A DNA stretch of 55,141 nt from Rhizobium pisi (GCF_003938655.1 NZ_RJJT01000034.1:1-55141); one strand, 5' to 3'. Shown: positions 33,632-43,244, numbered from the stretch's first letter. A program made the numbers and translations. Notes: generated by a model not told the origin, from the sequence alone.

Positions 33632-34009
33632 TTATCGCACATCCACCCGCCAGGGCGGCTCGATGCGGTTCTGTCCGGCATAATAGAGGATGATACGGTT
33701 GCCGCCCGGATCTGATAATTCCGCCTCGCGCCAGAGCCAGCTTTTATCCTCAGGTCCACTCGCGAAGCGAAGGCCGGCACTGCTCAGTCGGCTGACCGTC
33801 TCGTCCAGGTTCTCGCACTCGAAATACACCGTGGTTCCGCCGCCGCCACTCTCGCCCTGATGGAGGGAGAAGGTGCTGTCGCCATCAGGACAGACGAAAC
33901 GCGCATAGCGGGGGCGGGCGTCCACGACGGGTTTGAGACCGAGCGTGCGGTAGAAGTTCCAACCCGCATCCAGGTCAGGCATCGTAACAGTCACTTGGTT
34001 AAGGCGCAT
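33632..34009 (-). CDS. VOC (glyoxalase-fold) family protein
   Basis: 125 residues forming one VOC domain: LNQVTVTMPDLDAGWNFYRT, ARFVCPDGDSTFSLHQ, TTVYFECENLDETVSRLSSA and ELSDPGGNRIILYYAG. The glutamate and histidine positions suggest a metal site but no substrate. It starts from ATG at 34009 with AGGGG upstream and precedes the ABM gene. Confidence 0.88.
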   Translation of the reverse strand: MRLNQVTVTMPDLDAGWNFYRTLGLKPVVDARPRYARFVCPDGDSTFSLHQGESGGGGTTVYFECENLDETVSRLSSAGLRFASGPEDKSWLWREAELSDPGGNRIILYYAGQNRIEPPWRVDVR

Positions 34010-34084
34010 GATCTATCCCCTTAACTGAGCATTACCGCCCGGCAACGTATTTCCTGGTTCGGCTGTTTGGCACAGCCCATTCCT

Positions 34085-35518
34085 TCATGGCGTATCGAAT
34101 TTGAAGATCGGACGCCCGTTGAGCGTGAAGGCTTCGCCCGGATGGTAGAGATAGGCGGCGCAGGCGCGGGCGAGGCGCATGGCGAAGTCATTGGCGACGG
34201 AGAGGCGGGCTTCACCGCTCGGCGCCTGCTGGACGAAGGCCCGCAAAGCCTCCTGATCGCCCTTGGCGAGGAGAAGTTCCGTGACGATGCCGAAGGTTTC
34301 CAGATCGGCGGCGAGGATCGGCGAGACGGCGCCATCGCGAACCTTGGCTGCCATCTCGGTCCAGCGCGGCCAGTCGATCTTGTTGGATAAATCCTCGGGT
34401 TTTGGCGGTATGGTATCGGCTTCGCCTGTGAGGTAAGGCTGCAGCGTTTCGACGGCGAGCAGGCGATCTATGACATTGCGGACGGTGAAGACAGCTGATG
34501 TCCTGACGTAGCGATTGCCGTCATAGGGTCTGGAGTCGAAAGTCGTCTCGATCGCCGATCGCCCGGAGAGAGCCACGGCGGCTCGATATTCAAACAGCCA
34601 CGCGGCATCCATCGTGCCGCTCCTCCTGACCACGCCCTTATCCAACATTGACAGGACCAGACGCTCAGCAACGCGAGCCGCGATCTCGTCCTCGCGGTCA
34701 ACTGCCCTCATGTGCTGCAGAAAGCTCTCCTGGGGCTCGAACGCTGCGCCCGCCATGATTCGCTGGAGCCGCTCCTCCTTGAGCGTTTTAGCCGCTTTGA
34801 CCCTGGGATGGCCGACCATGGCCCCCGCAAAATTGGCGTAGTAGGTCAGCTTGTCCAGGTTGTCCTTTGCCCCGCCGCGCGCCATGAATCGATGCCATGC
34901 CAGGGGATCGGTTTCGCTGGCGGAGACGGAGTTTGCGATATCATTCAAGCCGTGGGCTTCCGCCGCCTGGACGACCCTCTCCTTGAATTCGTCCGGCTGA
35001 TCGGCGATGGCAGCGGCAACGATGCCGCCCTCAACAGTGAACGCTTGGCCCGAATCGTTGAGCGGCATGAAGGGAGTAGCGGCGAAGTGCTTCATCAGCA
35101 CGTCTTCGCCGCCTTCCTGCAGCAGCAGCGCTCGGATGCCGGATATGCCAATACCCGAAAAGGTTTGGTCGAATTTCGCGCCAGCCGAGACTTGAATGGC
35201 CTTGTAGCCGAAATGGTGCAAGTACCAAGCCCCGGCGAGATCGTCGACGGACGCGTATTTGTTTTGCTGAAGCAGGTTTGCCAGCAGGACGGGGATTTGC
35301 TCGTCGGGAAGCGGCGTATAGCGGATCTTCAGATAGGCGGCCTCGGCGCCATACCTGTAGGGAGCCGATGGCGCGAAGGTGGCCCAATCGGCAAGCACGA
35401 TATCGCTGAAGGCGAGGATTGTTTCTCTTTGCGGGCAGAACTCATCCGACGCAAGGGCCGGCGAGGCGAGGCACGACAATAGAAGAAGGCTGAAAAATCC
35501 GGTCAACATACGAAGCAT
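34085..35518 (-). CDS. Exported protein of unknown function
   Basis: 477 residues with a signal peptide (MLRMLTGFFSLLLLSCLASPALA). The remainder is mostly helical, for example AYLKIRYTPLPDEQIPVLLA, NDIANSVSASETDPLAWHRF and ILAADLETFGIVTELLLAKG, with no catalytic motif I recognise. The ATG at 35518 is chosen because it begins the signal peptide; an upstream ATG at 35608 adds a Pro/Arg-rich stretch. It stands alone. A periplasmic helical-repeat or scaffold role is possible but not supported by sequence. Confidence 0.7.
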   Translation of the reverse strand: MLRMLTGFFSLLLLSCLASPALASDEFCPQRETILAFSDIVLADWATFAPSAPYRYGAEAAYLKIRYTPLPDEQIPVLLANLLQQNKYASVDDLAGAWYLHHFGYKAIQVSAGAKFDQTFSGIGISGIRALLLQEGGEDVLMKHFAATPFMPLNDSGQAFTVEGGIVAAAIADQPDEFKERVVQAAEAHGLNDIANSVSASETDPLAWHRFMARGGAKDNLDKLTYYANFAGAMVGHPRVKAAKTLKEERLQRIMAGAAFEPQESFLQHMRAVDREDEIAARVAERLVLSMLDKGVVRRSGTMDAAWLFEYRAAVALSGRSAIETTFDSRPYDGNRYVRTSAVFTVRNVIDRLLAVETLQPYLTGEADTIPPKPEDLSNKIDWPRWTEMAAKVRDGAVSPILAADLETFGIVTELLLAKGDQEALRAFVQQAPSGEARLSVANDFAMRLARACAAYLYHPGEAFTLNGRPIFKFDTP

Positions 35519-35775
35519 CGTCAATCCCTTGCGGTTCCCCCAAATGCAGCTCCTGAATCGGAGCGCGACCGCCGGTCGGAGGATAGGCGGTGGGCGGGTG
35601 CACGGCAAGGGGATGACACGGAGAGGTGGTGGGTTTTGCTTTGGTTTGGCGGCAAGAATTTTGGGGCGGTGAGGAATCTATTTGGGACCGGCGAATTTCG
35701 CCGCAGCAAAAACATAAAGACTTCTATGACTCCAGGTGCGCGAAGGGAGATTTTATTGGGGAAGTAGAAATTATC

Positions 35776-36090
35776 ATGCGTGGTTTCATTCGTTGTTTTT
35801 TGATTGGGCCATTCATTTCAATCTTGTTGTTTGCCAGCCTCGTTCTGTTGTCCCCTGCAAATGCCGCCGCGAATGAAGACAAGCCGGAGGTTTGGCCTGC
35901 CGTTTCGGCGGGCACTGCTTTCCGCCAGCTTGCTATGCACGTGAGCGCTGACCGTTTGGGGAAGGCCAGCGCCGCTGCGCCCCATCAGGGATTTTTCTGC
36001 CAGAAGGCGAGGACCGAGTTCGTGAACTCATCGGGGCATTCTTCCGGCAGGAAGTGCCCGCAACCCGGCAGCGCACCGCCCTCGACATGA
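35776..36090 (+). CDS. Small exported protein, possibly truncated at its 3' end
   Basis: 104 residues. Residues 1-31 form a convincing signal peptide (IRCFLIGPFISILLFASLVL then SPANA). The next 35 residues (NEDKPEVWPAVSAGTAFRQL) look ordinary, but from about residue 68 the frame runs antisense through the 3' end of the alpha/beta hydrolase gene, where coding is unlikely. The upstream DNA is AT-rich with GGGAGA and GGGGAAG before the start. It may be a 5' gene fragment, a genuine overlapping gene, or a false frame. Confidence 0.4.
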   Translation: MRGFIRCFLIGPFISILLFASLVLLSPANAAANEDKPEVWPAVSAGTAFRQLAMHVSADRLGKASAAAPHQGFFCQKARTEFVNSSGHSSGRKCPQPGSAPPST

Positions 36091-36977
36091 TCGCCGATCG
36101 TCGCGACGGCAGCGTGCAGCCTGTCGGCAAGTCCATCACCACCGCCGAGTGCCAGCACCGGCATCGTCAACCGCAGCTTGGCGCGTGCTTCCTCCCGCGC
36201 GACCCCTTCGGGGCTGAAAGCAGCACGATACCATTCGAACCCGCCACGCGCCGCGCCGGGAGCGGAGAACACCCTGACATATTCGTCGATCGCCGCGGGC
36301 TCGATCGCATAGTTGCGCGTGCTCTTGGTCTGAAATAGCCAGGTGAGATAGGCGCGCTCATGCCCTTGCACGAGCACTTCGGGAAGGTCGTGCAGCCGGT
36401 TGAAGTCGAATTGCCAGAGCTTGAGGTTCAGCGCCTCGCTCGGAACGCCCGACGGCAGCGGCGAGACGCCCAGGATCGGGGCCTCGGACAGCACGAGCCG
36501 TTTGACGTCGCCGGGATAGGTGACGGCATGTGCATGGGCGATCCATGTGCCGACATCATGCGCCACGATGTCGACGCCGCCGGGGCGGTTCAGCCCGGTC
36601 GCCGTGAAGAAATCGTGCAGGTCACGGGCCGCGGTATCGAGGTCATAGCCTGTCTGCGGCTTGTCGCTGTCGCCGAAACCGCGCGGCTCGATCACATAGA
36701 CCTGCCGCCCGGCGGCGGTCAGCAGCGGGATCATCTTCCGCCACGCAATCCAGCTTTCCGGCCAGCCGGGAAGCAGCACCACCGGTTCGCCCGAGCCAGC
36801 GACCACATAGTGAAAACGCACGCCATTCACGCGGGCGACGTGATGCACGACGTCGGCGAAGGGATCGGTTTGCGAGACCTGTGCCGTGGCAGCCGGAGCG
36901 GCGGATTGCGACAGCACCGGCAAGGGTGCGAGCGCCAGCAGCGAGGCTGTAAGGCCAAGCAATATCTTCGAGGTCAT
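35985..36977 (-). CDS. Exported alpha/beta hydrolase with Asp nucleophile (epoxide-hydrolase-like)
   Basis: 330 residues with a signal peptide (MTSKILLGLTASLLALAPLP). The oxyanion motif is PGWPES at 70-75, the nucleophile D141 is in VDIVAHDVGTW, and H308 in PGCGHFLPEE completes the triad. Asp in place of Ser marks epoxide hydrolases and dehalogenases; which one cannot be told. ATG 36977 follows AAAGGA at the right distance; 37076 and 36992 are upstream alternatives. It is the third gene after the nitrilase on the same strand, but unlike its neighbours it is predicted to be periplasmic. Confidence 0.82.
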   Translation of the reverse strand: MTSKILLGLTASLLALAPLPVLSQSAAPAATAQVSQTDPFADVVHHVARVNGVRFHYVVAGSGEPVVLLPGWPESWIAWRKMIPLLTAAGRQVYVIEPRGFGDSDKPQTGYDLDTAARDLHDFFTATGLNRPGGVDIVAHDVGTWIAHAHAVTYPGDVKRLVLSEAPILGVSPLPSGVPSEALNLKLWQFDFNRLHDLPEVLVQGHERAYLTWLFQTKSTRNYAIEPAAIDEYVRVFSAPGAARGGFEWYRAAFSPEGVAREEARAKLRLTMPVLALGGGDGLADRLHAAVATIGDHVEGGALPGCGHFLPEECPDEFTNSVLAFWQKNP

Positions 36978-37075
36978 GTCGAATCCTTTCATGGCAACAC
37001 CGTTTCCGCGGGCGGGATGACTGGCTGCTGCATAATTGTTGAGGGATCGGTTTGGTCGGGCGCGGTGCCGCCGCA

Positions 37076-38065
37076 TCAGCAGACGTTCGTGCCGTGCCCG
37101 GCATCGATTGCCGGATGCGCGGCACGCTCATGGGCATAGGCAGCAGGCGTGCGGTCGATCAGCAGGCTGAGCAATTCCGGACGGGCATAATGGCCGCGCA
37201 TGTCCACCACCTGCTTGCGCCGGTCGATCCGCGTGAAGTCGAGGTCCACGATGATCTCGCCCTCGCCCTCACGCAGCGGTTCGGCGAGCAGGCTGCCGTC
37301 GGGCGCGACGATCGTGGTTAAGCAGCCGCCAGAGATCGGTTCGATTGCGCAGCCGGTGTCGTTCATGATCTCAGCCTGCTGGGCGGAGTCGAGCCAGGCC
37401 GTCGCGTTCACCACGAAGCAGCCGGACTCCAGCGCATGCTGGCGGATATTGATTTCCATCTTTTGCGCAAAAGGCTCGCCGAAGCAGGAGCCCGGATACA
37501 TGGCCGAATGGATCTCTTCGCCATCGGCTATCAGCGCATAACGCGCGAGCGGATTGTTGTGCTCCATGCAGGCGAGCTGCCCGATGCGGCCGACCTTGCT
37601 GTCGACGGCACGCAGACCCGAGCCGTCTCCCTGGCCCCAGATCATTCGCTCATAATGGGTGGGCGTGATCTTGCGGCGGCGCTGGATCAAGCTGCCGTCG
37701 GCATCGAAGAGCAATTGCGTGTTGTAGAGGGTGCCGCCGTCGCGCTCGTTGATGCCGATCGACACCACCATGCCCGTCTCCCGCGCCGCCTTGGCGATCG
37801 CCTCGGTCGCTAGAGAGGGCACCGTCACTGCCTGGTCGAGCAGCCTTGCGAACTCGGTGCCATAGAGCTGCTGCCACGGCGTCTGGACCGCGGCAAAGTA
37901 GGGATAGTAGGGCACCAGGGTCTCGGGGAAAGTGGCAAACTGCACGCCTTTCCGGGCGAGCTCATGGATTTTCCGGACGACCTTTTCGACGGTCGCTTCA
38001 CGGCTGTAGAGCACGGGGCTGATCTGAACGGCCGCGGCTTTCACGATGGTGTTCATGATGTTCAC
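37076..38065 (-). CDS. Nitrilase
   Basis: 329 residues. The complete Glu-Lys-Cys triad is visible: E48 (FATFPETLVPYYPYF), K132 (RRRKITPTHYER) and C166 (GQLACMEHNNPLARY). The length, the PYYPYF segment and the C-terminal region belong to the nitrilase branch that hydrolyses organic nitriles to acid and ammonia, not amidase branches. It starts 13 bases after the stop of the upstream hydrolase, so they share a transcript. A role in using plant- or soil-derived nitriles is inferred. Confidence 0.88.
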   Translation of the reverse strand: MNIMNTIVKAAAVQISPVLYSREATVEKVVRKIHELARKGVQFATFPETLVPYYPYFAAVQTPWQQLYGTEFARLLDQAVTVPSLATEAIAKAARETGMVVSIGINERDGGTLYNTQLLFDADGSLIQRRRKITPTHYERMIWGQGDGSGLRAVDSKVGRIGQLACMEHNNPLARYALIADGEEIHSAMYPGSCFGEPFAQKMEINIRQHALESGCFVVNATAWLDSAQQAEIMNDTGCAIEPISGGCLTTIVAPDGSLLAEPLREGEGEIIVDLDFTRIDRRKQVVDMRGHYARPELLSLLIDRTPAAYAHERAAHPAIDAGHGTNVC

Positions 38066-38078
38066 TTTTGGTTGGGGA

Positions 38079-38960
38079 TCATCGGAAGGAGGCGCGAATT
38101 TCTTCGATTGTCTGCTTCTGAGCCTGCAGATGCGGGTAATGTCCGATGCCGGGGAGAAGCCTGAGGTCCGCCCGGATCCGATCCGCGAGTTCGATCCCCA
38201 TTTCCTTCTTGATGTAGAGGTCTTCGCTGCCCCAGACCACGGTCACTGACGTCGCGAGCCTTGCCAGATTCGCTTCGAAATAATCCTGGTCGCGCGTGAA
38301 ATGGGAGTAATAGTGATAGAAGGCGTCCACCGAGGTCATTTCGCCATGGCTCCAGCCGAGTGCCATGTCGTCCCGGAATTCGCGTGACAATTCGTAGTGG
38401 GCCTGCTTCGGAAGACCGCGCCAGAATGTATTTGCGAGAATCTTCTCGCGATTGGCGTTCATGAAGGCCCGAACCTGATCGGAGGCGGGCTTCGACTTCA
38501 GCGCCTGGAGGTTCTCCCACATATAAGCCGGCCGGTCGAAGGGCGCGAAGTCGCCGACGATGAGCGATCTCGCGATGCCGGGCTCCTCCAGCGCAAGCAG
38601 GAGAACCGGCAGAGCACTGATGTCGGTCGCGTAGATGGTGAGCGTCGACCGGTCGATGCCGGCGCGATCGACATAGTCCTTCACGACGCGTGCATAATCC
38701 CGCGGCGCATAGGAGAAACGATCGGCCGGCGGGCGCGACGAAAGCCCGAAGCCAGGCCAGTCGAAAGCGTGGACTTCATAATCGTCGGCGAGCGCAAGCG
38801 CGATGTCCTTCCACGCGTGGAGGGTTTCTGGAAAGCCGTGCAGAAGGAGCACGGTCCCTTTCGACTCCTCGGGATGGATGACCATTCTGCGGAGCGTGAT
38901 GTCGGTATCGATCGCGATGGAACCGATATCGACCTTCGGCTGCTGCCTATGCTGCGGCAT
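38079..38960 (-). CDS. Alpha/beta hydrolase with Asp nucleophile (dehalogenase/epoxide-hydrolase-like)
   Basis: 293 residues, cytoplasmic. The oxyanion motif is HGFPET at 41-46, the nucleophile is D113 (IYATDISALP) and the base is H274 (GIGHYPHLQ). The nucleophile elbow lacks the usual glycine (A-T-D-I-S), so the family assignment is loose. It is the first gene of the run hydrolase-nitrilase-hydrolase. The substrate may be related to that of the nitrilase, which is an inference from linkage. Confidence 0.82.
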   Translation of the reverse strand: MPQHRQQPKVDIGSIAIDTDITLRRMVIHPEESKGTVLLLHGFPETLHAWKDIALALADDYEVHAFDWPGFGLSSRPPADRFSYAPRDYARVVKDYVDRAGIDRSTLTIYATDISALPVLLLALEEPGIARSLIVGDFAPFDRPAYMWENLQALKSKPASDQVRAFMNANREKILANTFWRGLPKQAHYELSREFRDDMALGWSHGEMTSVDAFYHYYSHFTRDQDYFEANLARLATSVTVVWGSEDLYIKKEMGIELADRIRADLRLLPGIGHYPHLQAQKQTIEEIRASFR

Positions 38961-39199
38961 GTCATTATTCCTGGTTCTTGGCGGTTGCTGAGAGGTCGCC
39001 CTGAGCGTCTACGTGCCGGCCGGCCTTGTGATGCCGAAGATAAGCGGCAGCACCCCGCAGCTGGTAGAACGGGAATGCGAGAGTCAGGCTCTCGAATCCG
39101 ACAAGCCCCATGCAATTTCAGGCCCCAACCAATTCCAGGCCCCATGCAACTCCAGACAAGCGCGAGGCGATTATGCCCGGAAGTGCGCAAAACAAGGGA

Positions 39200-40144
39200 T
39201 TAGAGTTGTTCTGAGCTTTCGTGAGAGCCGTATGGCTCCAGTGGCCCGGCCGATTCCCCGCAGCAGGCGGCGCGCAATCGTGGCGCTGCAAAGTCGATGA
39301 AGGCGCGCACTTTCAGCGGAAGCAGTCCTTGTCTAGTATAGACGATGTGCACCGGCCGCGCTTCGCCGTCATATTCGGTCAGGATCGGGACGAGCGCGCC
39401 CGACTGGAATTCATCCCGCAGCTGATAATCGAACAGGCGTGCGATCCCCACGCCGCTGAGCGCCGCCATCAGATTGCCGGCCGCCGTGCTGACCGAAAGC
39501 CTCGTGCACGGGGCCGCCACCAGTTCGTCGCCGCCGACATGATAGGTCCAGAATTTGGAGGGATTGCCGAAGAGGATGCCGTCATGGTCAATCAATTCGA
39601 GCGGATGTTGCGGCGTTCCTCGCCGGTCGAGATAGCGGGGACTTGCACATGTCAGCATTCGATAGTTGCCAGCCCTGGCGGCATGGAGCGCGCTGTCGGC
39701 GAGAGGCCCGAGGCGAATGGCGATGTCGACCTGCTCGTCGATCAGATGCACCATCCGATCGACGGCAAGGAAGCGGACCGTGACATCGGCATATTGCTCC
39801 ATGAAGGCAAGCACGATCGGCTGGACAATACGCGCGCCGAATTCGACCGAGGTGGTAATCGCCAGTTCGCCGCGTGGCGTCTGGTACTCGCCCGAGGCGC
39901 GCCGCTCGGCCTCGTCGAGATCGGCGACGATCCGCCGCGCCGCCTCGACATAATCACGCCCTGCGCTGGTCAGCTGTATATTCCGGCTGGTGCGAACGAT
40001 GAGCGTGGTGCCAAGATGCCGTTCCAGCTCGGCGACCTTGCGGCTGACGCTGGGAAGCGGTGCATTGAGCTTACGGCTGCCCGCCGACAGGCTGCCGGCA
40101 TCGACGACCGCAAGAATGACCCGCATTGCGTCGAGACGATCCAT
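39200..40144 (-). CDS. LysR-family transcriptional regulator
   Basis: 314 residues from ATG 40144 (MDRLDAMRVILAVVDAGSLS). Helix-turn-helix at about 18-55 (SRKLNAPLPSVSRKVAELER), effector domain from about 90 (GELAITTSVEFGARIVQPIV). It belongs to the CrgA-like subgroup. It reads in the same direction as the hydrolase-nitrilase genes downstream, 239 bases away, and is divergent from the phosphotransferase pseudogene. It could control either side. Confidence 0.9.
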   Translation of the reverse strand: MDRLDAMRVILAVVDAGSLSAGSRKLNAPLPSVSRKVAELERHLGTTLIVRTSRNIQLTSAGRDYVEAARRIVADLDEAERRASGEYQTPRGELAITTSVEFGARIVQPIVLAFMEQYADVTVRFLAVDRMVHLIDEQVDIAIRLGPLADSALHAARAGNYRMLTCASPRYLDRRGTPQHPLELIDHDGILFGNPSKFWTYHVGGDELVAAPCTRLSVSTAAGNLMAALSGVGIARLFDYQLRDEFQSGALVPILTEYDGEARPVHIVYTRQGLLPLKVRAFIDFAAPRLRAACCGESAGPLEPYGSHESSEQL

Positions 40145-40290
40145 TCCGCCCCCCAACAATAGGCGCCCCGTCAACGCCCCAGACCAGCCGTCTGTCCGGG
40201 CGGTGAAAGGCCATCCGATCTAAAATAGCAGGATCTTTTCTCGGGACCACCCACGCCCTAGTCCTGAACTCAGAAACCGGAGGCACCGCA

Positions 40291-41019
40291 ATGACCGAAA
40301 TCGGCCGGCTGCTTGGCTCGGGCAAGGAGGCTGAGGTCTTCGAATATGGCGCGCTGGCGCTCAAGCTCTACAAGCACGCCGCCGCCAAGGCGTCGGCGTT
40401 CAGGGAGGGGGCAAACCTTGCGATCGTCGAAAGGCTTTCGCTGCCGGCGCCAAAGGTTCATGCGGTTGGAGAGTTCGACGGGCGTTGGGGCGTGGTGATG
40501 GACCGCGCGCCCGGTTCCTGTTTTGCCGAACGGTTCGTGTCCGCATGTGCGCCGTTTGAGGAGATGGCGCAGTTGCATCGGAGACTTCACCAACAGTCCG
40601 ACGATGGTTTGCCGTCTTTGACGGCAAGGCTTTAGGCCGCGATCCGGCGGGCCGAGGGCCTAGATGCTTCGTCGAGACACCGGCTTCTGTCGGAACTGGA
40701 ATCTCTTCCCGATGGCGACAGGGTCTGCCACCGTGATTTTCACCCCTTCAACATTCACGGCGCGGGGCAGGCGGCCATGATCGTCGATTGGCTCGACGCC
40801 TGCTGCGGCAATCCGCTGGCCGATGTCTGCCGGACCTATCTCTTGCTGCGCCATGCGGTGCCGGAACGGGCGATGGACTATGTCGAGACCTATGCTGCGA
40901 TGTCAGGCGCCGAGGTCGGCGCCATCCTGGCCTGGCTTGCCCCGATCGCCGCCGCCCGGCTGACGGAGGGTGTTGCAGACGAGAATGACGAGTTGCTGCG
41001 GTTGGCCGGCGTCGCTTGA
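40291..41019 (+). pseudogene. Aminoglycoside-phosphotransferase-like kinase, split by one in-frame amber codon
   Basis: A single reading frame of 243 codons runs through both parts. Codon 115 is TAG (40633-40635) and no shift is needed. Before it is the nucleotide-binding N-lobe (LLGSGKEAEVFEYGALALKL). After it is the catalytic loop CHRDFHPFNI (H147, D149, N154) and IVDW with D166, the magnesium ligand. All key residues survive, so the break looks recent: a single base change, most simply from AAG, or suppression or a sequencing error. The family phosphorylates small alcohols or drugs; substrate unknown. Confidence 0.85.
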
Positions 41020-41573
41020 TCTGGCGCGAAGGCGCCGCTCGGGCCGGGGATGCCTTGGTTTCCATCGCCCCGGCCTTTTGCCGTCGCGTCACCTCGAGAA
41101 CCATGTCGAGCGGAGTCTGGGCCGCGCGCTTGATATGGGTGGAGCCGCCGGCGCGGATGACGTCGCCGGATCTCAACGGGACGCCATTGCCAAGTTGGCG
41201 CCGATCTCGAGCAAAACTCGATTTCGATGGAGGCGTGGCGAACGAAAAAGGGTGAGTCGCTGCAACTTGCGGGTGCGGATCTAAGTTGTTGAAATGCAAC
41301 TCATTTTGCAGTCTGTATAGCATCCGATCGGACGATCATCTCTTGTAGCGGAAGCATTGCGCCGAGACGATATCCGAAACCGGCACTTCTATCCAATGCG
41401 CGCACGAAGAGTGCCGGCCTGTCGAGGCCATTTACCTCTTGGAAACCATAGGGCCATCAATTCGATCTTAGCTGACGGGCGTGGGACTGCATGACAGGCT
41501 GCAGGAACAAGGGTTTCGGGGATGGATTCCCGCTCCGCATCGTTTACCGAATTCCGTTTCCAAGGGGGCATCA
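41020..41573. promoter_or_regulatory. Upstream region of the chemoreceptor gene, no supported gene
   Basis: About 550 bases. A minus-strand frame here (MLYRLQNELHFNN...) is not convincing as a gene. An AT-richer patch near 41280-41345 may hold the promoter, and AAGGGGGCATCA precedes the chemoreceptor ATG. Confidence 0.4.
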
Positions 41574-43244
41574 ATGCAGAACAATTCCCATGCGCATACC
41601 GGTCTCCACTCTCATCAGCGCGCCGCTTCCGGGCAGGCTGATGCCGCCGCGCAAGGCCAGAACATCGAACGCCGCCTCGAATTCATGGGGCTCGACGAAG
41701 AGGGGCGCGCCGGCATCCGTTCACTGAAAGCTCTGATCGCGCGGGAACTGCCGCATGGTCTCGACAAATTCTATGCGCAGTTGCGCAACAGCCCCGAAGT
41801 CAAACGCTTCTTTTCCTCCGACGATCACATCGCCCGGGCCAAGGGCGCCCAGCTGGGGCATTGGGCCCATATTTCCGACGGCAATTTCAGCGAGGATTAC
41901 GTCGGCAAGGTCCGCACCATCGGCACCGTGCACGCCCGCATCGGCCTGGAGCCGAGATGGTATATCGGCGGCTACGCCATCATCGTCGATCATCTGATCC
42001 GGAGCGCCGTCGAGGAGATGTTCCCCCAGGGGATGTTTTCCCGGAAGAGCATGAAGCCGGCGGAGTTCGGCAAGGCGCTCGCGAGCCTGGTCAAGGCCGC
42101 GATGCTCGACATGGATCTCGCCATCTCGGTCTATATCGACGAGGCCGAAATCGCCAAGCAGAAGGCGCAGGCGGAAGCGATCGCTAGCGAACAGAAGCTG
42201 GTGAGCGATTGCTTCGGCAAGGCGATGGCCGCGATCGTCGCCAAGGATATCAGCTACCGCATCACCGATGAGCTGCCCGCCGCCTATCACCGGCTGCGCG
42301 ATGATTTCAACAACGCGCTCGAGCAGTTGACGGGCACGATCCGCGAGATCGATTCCGCCGCCGCGCAGATCAACGCGGGAGCGCAGGAGATCCGCTCGGC
42401 GGCCGACGATCTCGCTAGGCGGACCGAGCAGCAGGCCGCCTCGATCGAGGAGACGGCGGCCGCACTCGAAGAGATCACTACGACGGTCAGGGATTCCAGC
42501 CGGCGCGCGGAAGAGGCGGGCGATCTGGTCGCCAAGGCGCGCACCGGTGCGGAAAGATCCGGCCGGATCGTCGAGCGGGCGGTGACGGCCATGGGCGCAA
42601 TCGACAGCTCCTCACGCGAAATATCAAGCATCATCGGCGTCATCGACGAGATCGCTTTCCAGACCAACCTGCTGGCGCTGAACGCCGGCGTCGAGGCCGC
42701 GCGCGCCGGCGAGGCCGGCAAGGGATTTGCCGTCGTTGCCCAGGAGGTGCGCGAGCTTGCCCAGCGTTCGGCCAAGGCGGCCAAGGAGATCAAAGCACTG
42801 ATCAACACCTCGGGCGAGCACGTGAAGACCGGCGTTTCGCTGGTCGGGGAGACGGGAGAGGCGCTGACCGTCATCGCCGACGAGGTCAAGGAGATCGACC
42901 GCCACATCGGCTCGATCGTCGAAGCCGCGCGCGAGCAGGCAACCGCGCTCGCCGAGATCAACATGGCCGTCAACGCCATGGACCAGGGCACGCAGAAGAA
43001 CGCCGCCATGGTGGAGGAATCCACGGCCGCAAGCCACGCGCTGGTGCGCGAGATCGGCCGCATCGCCGACATGCTCAGCCTATTCAACATCGAAAAGACG
43101 TCCGCCTCCCAGGCGCGGCGACCGGCGCCGGCAAAACCTGCGGATGCGGGCTCTCCGGCGCGCGAACTCAGGGCCAAGGTCGGCAAGGCGTATCAGGCGC
43201 AAGGCAATGCCGCGCTGGCGAGCGGTCAGTGGGATGAGTTTTGA
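41574..43244 (+). CDS. Cytoplasmic globin-coupled methyl-accepting chemotaxis protein
   Basis: 556 residues without membrane helices. Residues about 30-190 are a globin-coupled sensor with proximal haem ligand H120 (VRTIGTVHARIGLEPRWYIG). A linker with HAMP-like helices follows (about 205-290). The MCP signalling hairpin is at about 350-400, with EIAFQTNLLALNAGVEAARAGEAGKGFAVVA. The C-terminus is QWDEF, similar to the CheR/CheB-tethering pentapeptide. It should sense oxygen through haem, as HemAT does, and signal to CheA. ATG 41574 has AAGGGGG upstream; an earlier ATG at 41481 adds an unrelated segment. Confidence 0.93.
   Translation: MQNNSHAHTGLHSHQRAASGQADAAAQGQNIERRLEFMGLDEEGRAGIRSLKALIARELPHGLDKFYAQLRNSPEVKRFFSSDDHIARAKGAQLGHWAHISDGNFSEDYVGKVRTIGTVHARIGLEPRWYIGGYAIIVDHLIRSAVEEMFPQGMFSRKSMKPAEFGKALASLVKAAMLDMDLAISVYIDEAEIAKQKAQAEAIASEQKLVSDCFGKAMAAIVAKDISYRITDELPAAYHRLRDDFNNALEQLTGTIREIDSAAAQINAGAQEIRSAADDLARRTEQQAASIEETAAALEEITTTVRDSSRRAEEAGDLVAKARTGAERSGRIVERAVTAMGAIDSSSREISSIIGVIDEIAFQTNLLALNAGVEAARAGEAGKGFAVVAQEVRELAQRSAKAAKEIKALINTSGEHVKTGVSLVGETGEALTVIADEVKEIDRHIGSIVEAAREQATALAEINMAVNAMDQGTQKNAAMVEESTAASHALVREIGRIADMLSLFNIEKTSASQARRPAPAKPADAGSPARELRAKVGKAYQAQGNAALASGQWDEF

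Noticed and set aside
41019..41323. Minus-strand frame MLYRLQNELHFNN
   Set aside because: No family, poor start context, and it extends into the antisense of the phosphotransferase.
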